7,267 bases of DNA from Marinospirillum sp. GTDB lineage: Bacteria > Pseudomonadota > Gammaproteobacteria > Pseudomonadales > Halomonadaceae. The notes under the pieces were generated by a model that searched no databases, had not been told where the DNA came from, and was given only the letters and a program-made list of their open reading frames with translations. Each line of letters begins with the position of its first letter. Positions within the stretch are counted from its first letter, which is position 1. Shown piece by piece: positions 1 to 5,907 of this stretch. Both the position numbers and the translations under genes were made by a program. The stretch lies in contig NZ_JACUUA010000166.1 of NCBI RefSeq assembly GCF_014859565.1, forward strand, positions 1-7,267. Reading direction: 5' to 3'.

Positions 1-6
1 CTAGAT

Positions 7-1089
7 TTAAACTTTAAAGCTTCCTGCATTTTTTTCACGCACAAGTGCAGCGGCCTCATCGTATAAAAAAGGCAAGAAAACATAACGTTCACCTTGGGTG
101 ACTGGGGTAGCCTCGTGCAACAAAGAGCAGGAAAACACTACAGCTCCGCCAGTTGGTGCTTTATACAGTTGCTGGCCAAATTCAGGGAAGCGCAAGTCTC
201 CACCCTGATACTCACAGGTATTTAAATTGATAGACACGGCAAAACGACGATGAGCAGTACCTGGGGTGGTGTTATCCCGGTGTGGCCGGAAGTGCCCGCC
301 CTGCTCGCTGTGGTAGCAGGCGACCAGATAGCGCTCTATCCGTGTGGCCTGAAACTGAAAAGCCCGCTGCAACTGGGGGAGCAGATTCAGCCGGATCCGC
401 TGCAGACATAATTGAATAAGCTTTGGATCATGCAGTGTATGATCGCGGTGGATCTTATGCCGCGGATCCTGCATCAGTACGGTCTTCCCTTGCTGCTCCC
501 GCATAAAACCGGACAACTCGCCACCATGCTGCTGATAGCTTTGGATCAGGGTTCTGCACAAGGCGGGCTCAAAAATTCCCGGCAGCACCAACACCGGCGC
601 CTGTATCGTAAACTGAGCGGATTCCTGCTGCAGCGCCTGCAGCAGCGGCCGGATCTGAGCGGCAGTGTGGTGTGGCTCTGTGCCAAATTGCCGTACGGCA
701 CGAATGGTTAAGCGCGCATCCAGCACAAAGCAGATGAAATTGTTAACAATTGGCGCGTCGGTATGGATGCCAAATTGCTGGTGAATGCTGCTATCTGGAT
801 CTGAAAACACAACGACATTGGTTGGTAGTATTATTAAATAGTCTAGTACATCAGCTGTTTGTCTATTAGTAATCAGGAAAATTGTACAGTCATGGCTTTT
901 TGCTTCAGTTAGCAAGCAAGAAATCGATTTAACAGTATTTTCTTTGGATAAATCAGCCATTCCGCTGAAGATCAGGAGTGATTTTTTTCCAGCCACGGTA
1001 TGAAAACGAAACTGTGGGTTATGGCAGGTCCAGGCTTCAAACCATGGGGCTGGTTGGCCTGGTGCCAAAATTCCTCGCATCATATCCAT
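7..1089 (-). CDS. Redoxin-like domain fused to 2OG-Fe(II) oxygenase (prolyl-4-hydroxylase-like)
   Basis: A complete 360-residue cytoplasmic protein with no signal peptide. Residues about 8-150 look like a thioredoxin-fold AhpC/TSA module (APGQPAPWFEAW start, a core strand KKSLLIFSG, then FLITNR and VVVFSDPDS), but the usual peroxidatic cysteine after the first core strand is absent (FSGMADLSKENT), so peroxidase activity is unlikely. Residues about 165-355 form a double-stranded beta-helix dioxygenase: iron ligands H270 and D272 (RPHRD), H325 (LLHEATPV), and R345 (GERYVFLPF) for 2-oxoglutarate. The family hydroxylates protein side chains or small molecules using O2 and 2-oxoglutarate; the substrate here is unknown. 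The start is uncertain: GAGGAA at 1093-1098 lies only 3 nt from the ATG at 1089 but 9 nt from the in-frame ATG at 1083, so M3 may be the true start. It is divergent from the secretion operon. The half encoding the N-terminus is visibly more AT-rich than the rest. Confidence 0.9.
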   Translation of the reverse strand: MDMMRGILAPGQPAPWFEAWTCHNPQFRFHTVAGKKSLLIFSGMADLSKENTVKSISCLLTEAKSHDCTIFLITNRQTADVLDYLIILPTNVVVFSDPDSSIHQQFGIHTDAPIVNNFICFVLDARLTIRAVRQFGTEPHHTAAQIRPLLQALQQESAQFTIQAPVLVLPGIFEPALCRTLIQSYQQHGGELSGFMREQQGKTVLMQDPRHKIHRDHTLHDPKLIQLCLQRIRLNLLPQLQRAFQFQATRIERYLVACYHSEQGGHFRPHRDNTTPGTAHRRFAVSINLNTCEYQGGDLRFPEFGQQLYKAPTGGAVVFSCSLLHEATPVTQGERYVFLPFLYDEAAALVREKNAGSFKV

Positions 1090-1116
1090 TGCTTCCTCAA
1101 TAAAAAAATCGTCTGC

Positions 1117-1124
1117 ATTATAAT
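1117..1124. promoter_or_regulatory. Palindromic TATAAT-type -10 candidate between divergent genes
   Basis: ATTATAAT is its own reverse complement, so it offers a perfect TATAAT on both strands: 1119-1124 on plus and 1117-1122 on minus. On the minus strand it sits about 28 bp upstream of the oxygenase ATG, with only a weak -35 (TTACAA-like, about 18 bp away). On the plus strand no convincing -35 was found at 16-18 bp. It is best read as a possible oxygenase promoter; it could also be chance in an AT-rich stretch. Confidence 0.25.
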
Positions 1125-1171
1125 TCTATTTTATTTGATATTGTAATAGTCGTGTAAGGTATAAATATTGA

Positions 1172-1200
1172 TTGAAACGGAAGTATTCATAGTTTTAAAT
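1172..1200 (+). promoter_or_regulatory. Candidate sigma-70 promoter of the secretion operon
   Basis: TTGAAA (1172-1177, 5 of 6 to consensus) and TTAAAT (1195-1200, 4 of 6) are separated by 17 bp. This would give a leader of about 30 nt before the GTG at 1239. A second, poorer pair, TTGATA (1135-1140) and TATAAA (1160-1165), has a 19-bp spacer. The region is AT-rich, so chance matches are likely. It is chosen because it has the best spacing and lies just before the first gene of the operon. No operator was recognised. Confidence 0.35.
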
Positions 1201-1227
1201 TGTAAGCATTTTGAACCTCCCCAGAAA

Positions 1228-1232
1228 AAGGA
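1228..1232 (+). promoter_or_regulatory. Ribosome binding site supporting the GTG start at 1239
   Basis: AAGGA, inside AAAAAGGA, ends 6 nt before the GTG at 1239. This spacing favours the GTG over the next in-frame ATG at 1266, which would also remove the first helix of the N-terminal C39-like domain. Confidence 0.7.
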
Positions 1233-1238
1233 CTTTCA

Positions 1239-3422
1239 GTGTCAAGCTCAAGATTCTTGTCTGCTATGCAGTGCCTGGCGGTGATCGCCCGGCTGAAGCA
1301 GGTGCCAATGGATATCGCGGCTTTGTGCCGCGAGTTTCAGCCACCGAACAGCGAACTCACCGATATTTATCTGCTCAAGGCTGCCCGCAGTCTGGGCTTT
1401 AAAGCCAGGCTAAGCACAACTAAGCCCGAGAAAATTCAGCCTGTGTTGCTGCCAGCGATCGGCAAGCGCCGGGATGGCAGCTACTTTATTCTGGCCAGAT
1501 TGCAGCAAGGCCAGGCGTTGATCCAGGATGTTGTCAGTGGTCAAACCCAGACCCTTACTCAGGCAGAGTTGCAGGAAGCTTGGGATGGCCAGCTGATTGT
1601 GCTCAGCAAGCGCAGTGAGGTGGGCGGCTCTTCGGCCAGCTTTGGCTTTCGCTGGTTTGTGCCGGCGCTGTGGAAATACCGGGCGCTTTTGGGCGATGTA
1701 TTGCTGGCGTCCTTTTTTATTCAGCTGGTGGGGCTGGCAACACCGATTTTTTTCCAGGTCACCATCGATAAAGTGCTGGTGCACAAAGGCATGACTACAC
1801 TGGATGTGCTGGCAGTGGGCTTTTTCGCTGTTATTACCTTTGAAGTGCTATTAACCTTCTTGCGCACCTATGTGTTCAGCCATACCACCAACCGGGTGGA
1901 TGTCGAGCTCGGCTCGTTGCTGTACCGGCACATGCTGTCGCTGCCGATTTCTTACTTTGCTGTACGGCGGGTCGGCGATACGGTGGCAAGGGTCAAAGAG
2001 CTGGATAAAGTCCGTGAGTTTATTACCGGCTCGTCCTTAACGGTGGTGCTGGATGTGCTGTTTAGCGTGGTGTTTTTTGCCGTGATGTTTTACTACGCAC
2101 CGCTGCTCAGCTGGATAGTTGCAGCATCCATTCCCTGTTATATCCTGCTGTCGGTGCTGGTCACGCCTACCCTACGTGCCCGGCTGGAGCAAAAATTTCA
2201 AAAAAGCGCGGAAAACCATGCCTTTTTGGTGGAGTCGGTCAGCGGGGTGCACACGGTGAAAGCCATGGCGGTCGAGCCGCAGCTGCGCAACAGCTGGGAA
2301 GACAAGCTGGCTGGCTATGTCAAAAGCTCGTTCGATGCTTCTCATATCAACAACATCTACGCCAGCATCGCCGGCTACATCAATAAAATCGTGTCCTTGC
2401 TGACACTGTATTTTGGTGCCATTGCCGTGGTGGATGGTGCCTTAACGGTCGGCCAGTTTATCGCCTTTAATATGCTGGCGCAGCGCGTGTCTGGCCCCAT
2501 TATGCGGCTGGTTAATTTATGGCAGGATTTTCAGCAAGCCAAGGTCTCGGTCGAGCGGCTCGGCGATGTCTTGAATGCCCCCACCGAGCCTGGCTACAAC
2601 CCCAACCGCACCACCTTGCCGGCGATTGAAGGCCGGGTCAGCTTGCAGCAGGTCGGTTTTCGTTACCGGCCGGATCAGGTCGCCATTTTACAGGGCGTCA
2701 GCCTGGAGGTGGCTGCTGGTGAGCGCATTGGTATTGTCGGCCGTTCGGGCTCAGGCAAAAGCACCTTAACCAAGCTGCTGCAACGGCTGTATGTGCCGCA
2801 AACAGGCCGGGTGTTGATGGATGGCGTGGATCTGGCGCTGGTGGAGCCCGCCTGGTTACGCCGCCAGGTCGGGGTGGTGCTGCAGGAGAGCTTTTTATTT
2901 AACCGCAGCATCCGCGACAACATCGCCCTAAGCGAGCCGGCCAGCAGCATTGAGCGGGTGGTCAATGCCGCTAAACTGGCCGGGGCCCATGAGTTTATCT
3001 GCGAGTTGCCCGAAGGCTACGATACCCTGGTCAGCGAACAAGGAGCCAGTTTATCCGGTGGTCAGCGGCAGCGGCTGGCGATCGCCAGGGCGCTGATCGC
3101 CAACCCCAAAATCCTGATTTTTGATGAAGCCACCAGCGCGCTTGATTACGAGTCCGAGCGCATTATTCAGCACAATATGCAGCAGATCTGCGCCGGCCGT
3201 ACCGTCTTTATTATCGCCCACCGGTTATCGGCGGTGCGCGACTGCCACCGCATTATTGTGATGGATAAAGGCCAGATTGCCGAGCAGGGCAGCCACACAG
3301 AGCTGATGCAACAAGGCGGCATTTACTGGCAATTGCAGCAGGCGCAGTTGCCGGCAACAGCCGAGCGACCGACGAAGCCACTGGTAGCGGAAGCACCGCA
3401 GCTAGAAGAGGCACCGTTATGA
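1239..3422 (+). CDS. Type I secretion ABC transporter, HlyB-like, with degenerate C39 (CLD) domain
   Basis: The 727-residue inner-membrane exporter fits the usual length of the HlyB family. Residues 1-130 are a C39-peptidase-like domain. The catalytic Cys position is occupied near S8 (LSAMQCLAVIA), and the His position in DGSYFIL is Y82, so it should bind substrate rather than cleave a leader. Residues about 145-430 are the membrane domain, with hydrophobic segments near 150-173, 188-208, 268-308 and 390-415. Residues about 475-710 are the nucleotide-binding domain: Walker A GRSGSGKST (501-509), signature LSGGQ (605-609), Walker B ILIFDE (625-630) and H-loop His661. Such proteins dimerise and pair with an HlyD adaptor and TolC to move unfolded substrates from cytoplasm to exterior in one step. 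The start is a GTG with a good ribosome binding site. Its stop overlaps the next ATG (ATGA), which implies translational coupling. Confidence 0.96.
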   Translation: MSSSRFLSAMQCLAVIARLKQVPMDIAALCREFQPPNSELTDIYLLKAARSLGFKARLSTTKPEKIQPVLLPAIGKRRDGSYFILARLQQGQALIQDVVSGQTQTLTQAELQEAWDGQLIVLSKRSEVGGSSASFGFRWFVPALWKYRALLGDVLLASFFIQLVGLATPIFFQVTIDKVLVHKGMTTLDVLAVGFFAVITFEVLLTFLRTYVFSHTTNRVDVELGSLLYRHMLSLPISYFAVRRVGDTVARVKELDKVREFITGSSLTVVLDVLFSVVFFAVMFYYAPLLSWIVAASIPCYILLSVLVTPTLRARLEQKFQKSAENHAFLVESVSGVHTVKAMAVEPQLRNSWEDKLAGYVKSSFDASHINNIYASIAGYINKIVSLLTLYFGAIAVVDGALTVGQFIAFNMLAQRVSGPIMRLVNLWQDFQQAKVSVERLGDVLNAPTEPGYNPNRTTLPAIEGRVSLQQVGFRYRPDQVAILQGVSLEVAAGERIGIVGRSGSGKSTLTKLLQRLYVPQTGRVLMDGVDLALVEPAWLRRQVGVVLQESFLFNRSIRDNIALSEPASSIERVVNAAKLAGAHEFICELPEGYDTLVSEQGASLSGGQRQRLAIARALIANPKILIFDEATSALDYESERIIQHNMQQICAGRTVFIIAHRLSAVRDCHRIIVMDKGQIAEQGSHTELMQQGGIYWQLQQAQLPATAERPTKPLVAEAPQLEEAPL

Positions 3423-4792
3423 AGCCCGATCAGCCTTTAGCGCCCACTCAGGTGGAAGCATCAGCAACAGCACAACAACTGGGCAAGCAGTTAAGCCGGC
3501 AGCAGCTCGGTTTTTTACCGGCCGCGCTGGAAGTTGAAGCCGCGCCACCGGCACCCTTTAGCCGTATTTTACTCTGGGCCATCTCGCTGCTGTTGCTGCT
3601 TGCTATTCTTTGGGCTTGTTGGGGCAACATCGATATTACCGCCAGCGCCCAGGGCAAGCTGATCCCGGATGGTCAGGTGAAAGTGATCCAGCCGCTGCAT
3701 ACCGGGGTGATACAGCACATTCATGTGCGGGATGGCCAGCGGGTCGAGGCAGGCATGCTGCTCATCACCCTGGATAACACCGCAGCCCAGGCGGAATTTT
3801 TCCGCTTGCAGCACCAGCAGCTTACCCTGGCCGAGGATGTAGCCCGTCAGCGGCAACTGGCGCTCTGGTTGCAGCACCGCGATGCGCCGCTGCTGCAGCC
3901 CTTTAGCCCGTCCCAGCAGCAAGCCCTTACCAGCAGCTGGCAGGAGTACCTGGCCCGGCAGGCGACAGTCCATAGCCAGCAGCAAAAACTGCAAGCCGAA
4001 AAGCACACCACCGGACTGACTATCCGGCGCATCGAAAATGCCCTGCCACTGATGCACGAGCAAGCCGACAGCGTCCAGCAACTGGCTGCCAAGTCATTGG
4101 CATCACGCCACCAGTATCTGGAGTTGGAATTAAGTAGAACACATCAGGTCGATAGCCTAGCCATTGAGCAAGCTCGGCTTATCCAGCTGGATGCGGCCAT
4201 CGCCGAAAGTCAGCAGCAACAGCAGCTGCTTAAAGCCGAGTTCGAGCGGCAAATTGCCGATGCGCTCAATCAGCTGCAGCGCGAGCAGGACGCACTGACG
4301 CAAGAGCTTGTCAAGGCCGAACTGCTAACCCGCCAGCAAGTGTTGCTGGCACCGGAAGCTGGAGTGATTGAACAACTGGCCGTCAGCACCCTGGGCGGCG
4401 TAGTCACCAGTGCCCAGCCCTTAATGCGGCTGGTGCCGCTGCAACAAGAGCTGATTGCCGAAGCCTGGTTGCTGAACAAAGACATCGGTTTTGTCGAAGT
4501 AGGCCAGGTAGCGGAAGTGAAACTGGAAAGCTTTGAATTTACCAAATACGGCGTGATAGACGCCATCGTCACCGATATCTCCACCGATGCGGTTGAACTG
4601 GAAGGCATCGGCCTGGTGTATCCGATCAAAGTACAACTGAAGCAGCACAGCATCCGGGTGGGCAACAAAACCGTGCCGCTAAGCTCTGGCATGGCGGTCA
4701 CGGTGGAAGTGAAAACTGGCCAGCGCCGGATTATTGAGTTTTTATTATCGCCCATTCTGCGGGCGGTGGATGAAGGGGTTAGGGAGCGATGA
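3419..4792 (+). CDS. HlyD-family type I secretion membrane fusion protein
   Basis: A 457-residue periplasmic adaptor linking the ABC transporter to a TolC-type outer-membrane channel. It has a short cytoplasmic N-terminus, one transmembrane helix at about 49-68 (ILLWAISLLLLLAILWACWG), and the first half of a biotinyl/lipoyl-like module at about 80-125 (VIQPLHTGVIQHIHVRDGQ). A long Gln/Glu-rich coiled-coil hairpin covers about 125-310. The second lipoyl half follows (APEAGVIEQL, about 311-340), then a C-terminal beta domain. Residues from about 421 (LSSGMAVTVEVKTGQ, then RRIIEFLL) fit the PROSITE HlyD-family signature pattern. The ATG overlaps the transporter stop by 4 bp, with AGAGG at 3407-3411, 7 nt upstream. 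Its own stop overlaps the next gene in the same way. The adjacent transporter and the signature make this a type I secretion adaptor rather than an RND or EmrA adaptor. No TolC gene is present in the window. Confidence 0.95.
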   Translation: MKPDQPLAPTQVEASATAQQLGKQLSRQQLGFLPAALEVEAAPPAPFSRILLWAISLLLLLAILWACWGNIDITASAQGKLIPDGQVKVIQPLHTGVIQHIHVRDGQRVEAGMLLITLDNTAAQAEFFRLQHQQLTLAEDVARQRQLALWLQHRDAPLLQPFSPSQQQALTSSWQEYLARQATVHSQQQKLQAEKHTTGLTIRRIENALPLMHEQADSVQQLAAKSLASRHQYLELELSRTHQVDSLAIEQARLIQLDAAIAESQQQQQLLKAEFERQIADALNQLQREQDALTQELVKAELLTRQQVLLAPEAGVIEQLAVSTLGGVVTSAQPLMRLVPLQQELIAEAWLLNKDIGFVEVGQVAEVKLESFEFTKYGVIDAIVTDISTDAVELEGIGLVYPIKVQLKQHSIRVGNKTVPLSSGMAVTVEVKTGQRRIIEFLLSPILRAVDEGVRER

Positions 4793-5886
4793 GTCGTATT
4801 AGTGTTTATTCAAAAAGCAGCCTAAACAGTCGGGGCTATGCTGTTGCCCTGATATTGGGGCTGTTAACACCAGTGGCTGTACTGGCCGCAGATTTTGACT
4901 GCAGCAAAGCCAGCACGGCGATAGAAAAGCAGATTTGTGCTGATGCCACGTTAAGCGAGCTGGATTCGGCGCTGGGCGTGGCCTATCGCAATTACCAGCT
5001 ATGGGAGCTGAATAAGCTGCAAACGCTGGGCACGGCCGATTACCACACCATTGAAGAGTACGAGCAGTGGAAAAAAGGCGTGATAGCCCAGCAAAGGCGT
5101 TGGCTGCAAGAAGTGCGCAATGCCTGTACCACATCAGATTGCCTGGCGAAGGCATACCGGGCACGTATTGCCGAGCTAAACGGCCAAGAGGCACCGCTGC
5201 CCAGCTTTCGGCAAAGTATAAACAATAATCCCCAGTTATGCGGTGCCATGCTGGAGGTGCTAAACCGCACCCCGCGCGCGCAATTAGGCGCCTGTACCCG
5301 GCATGATTTTAGCGGCAGTCCTTTTTCGCCGGTACTTACCGAAGCGAGCGAAGCACTGCGGTTGCAGTTTGAGCAGTTAAGTCCACCCCGCAATCCACCC
5401 TTTGAGCAGCGCTGGCCAGAAATAGCCGAGCGGTATAACAGCGGCCAGCGCAAGCTGTATGCGGTACCGGCGGATATTGATGGTGATGGGCAGATGGAGT
5501 GGTTAGTGGAGCTGCATAACCCCAGTTACCGCTGTGAAGCAATTCCACCTGGCACTCAAGAGGAACAATGGAATAGAGAGAATGAAAGCCGGCAGCGCTG
5601 GTGGAAACTCAGCAATCAGCCGCAGCTGGTGCATGCCAGCCAGCATGGCTGGATATCGACGGTAAGGTTACTCAAGGATGGGCAGTTGCATTTGGATAGC
5701 TTTGGGCAGTGGCTGCGTTATCAGCAGCAATGGGTGGTCTTGCGGCAGTCTCAAATGTATTACAAACATAATTCAAATAGTTTGAAAAACAATATGATTT
5801 TGTATGAGCTGCCAGCAAAACCCAGAAGCTATGACGGCCGCTGGCGTTTAGTTGAAAGTTGCAGCTTTTGGTATAACTACGAGTAA
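4789..5886 (+). CDS. Exported protein with N-terminal LprI/DUF1311-like (lysozyme inhibitor) domain; putative immunity protein
   Basis: 365 residues. There is a Sec signal peptide (hydrophobic 17-32, probable cleavage after AVLA or AVLAA at 33-34; no lipobox). Residues 35-130 resemble the LprI/DUF1311 domain: FDCSKASTAIEKQICAD, then LSELDSALGVAYRNY, a helical stretch with QQRRWLQEVRNAC and TSDCLAKAYRARIAEL, with paired Cys 38, 50, 113 and 118. LprI of Mycobacterium tuberculosis inhibits lysozyme. The C-terminal part (135-365) is not recognised. It holds four more cysteines (151, 169, 249, 358) and a DIDGDGQMEW loop at 229-238 resembling calcium-binding DxDxDG motifs. The eight mature cysteines suit disulfides in the periplasm. 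The ATG overlaps the adaptor stop by 4 bp, and a lysozyme-like gene follows after 21 bp. That context suggests the protein blocks the neighbouring enzyme. The LprI call rests on the motif pattern alone, and immunity is inference. Confidence 0.85.
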   Translation: MSRISVYSKSSLNSRGYAVALILGLLTPVAVLAADFDCSKASTAIEKQICADATLSELDSALGVAYRNYQLWELNKLQTLGTADYHTIEEYEQWKKGVIAQQRRWLQEVRNACTTSDCLAKAYRARIAELNGQEAPLPSFRQSINNNPQLCGAMLEVLNRTPRAQLGACTRHDFSGSPFSPVLTEASEALRLQFEQLSPPRNPPFEQRWPEIAERYNSGQRKLYAVPADIDGDGQMEWLVELHNPSYRCEAIPPGTQEEQWNRENESRQRWWKLSNQPQLVHASQHGWISTVRLLKDGQLHLDSFGQWLRYQQQWVVLRQSQMYYKHNSNSLKNNMILYELPAKPRSYDGRWRLVESCSFWYNYE

Positions 5887-5890
5887 TTAA

Positions 5891-5899
5891 AAAAAGGAA
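5891..5899 (+). promoter_or_regulatory. Ribosome binding site of the lysozyme-like gene
   Basis: AAAAAGGAA lies between the stop of the upstream gene and the ATG at 5908, with the AAGGAA core 8 nt from the start. It fixes the start, which also places the catalytic residues at the same numbers as in T4 lysozyme. Both this gene and the first gene of the operon have an AAAAAGGA site. Confidence 0.8.
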
Positions 5900-5907
5900 T
5901 TTATAAA

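Noticed and set aside
412..711. Plus-strand open frame of 99 codons
   Set aside because: It lies wholly antisense to the well-supported dioxygenase gene and has no recognisable domain.
1211..1402. Plus-strand frame with a TTG start just before the transporter
   Set aside because: It overlaps the transporter start in another frame, lacks a ribosome binding site and shows no domain; it is a shadow.
3569..4081. Minus-strand open frame of 170 codons within the adaptor gene
   Set aside because: Antisense to a clear HlyD-family gene; Gln/Leu-rich codons there leave the opposite strand open by chance.
5887..5907. Intrinsic terminator between the inhibitor-like and lysozyme genes
   Set aside because: The 21-bp gap has an A-run and a ribosome binding site but no GC-rich hairpin.
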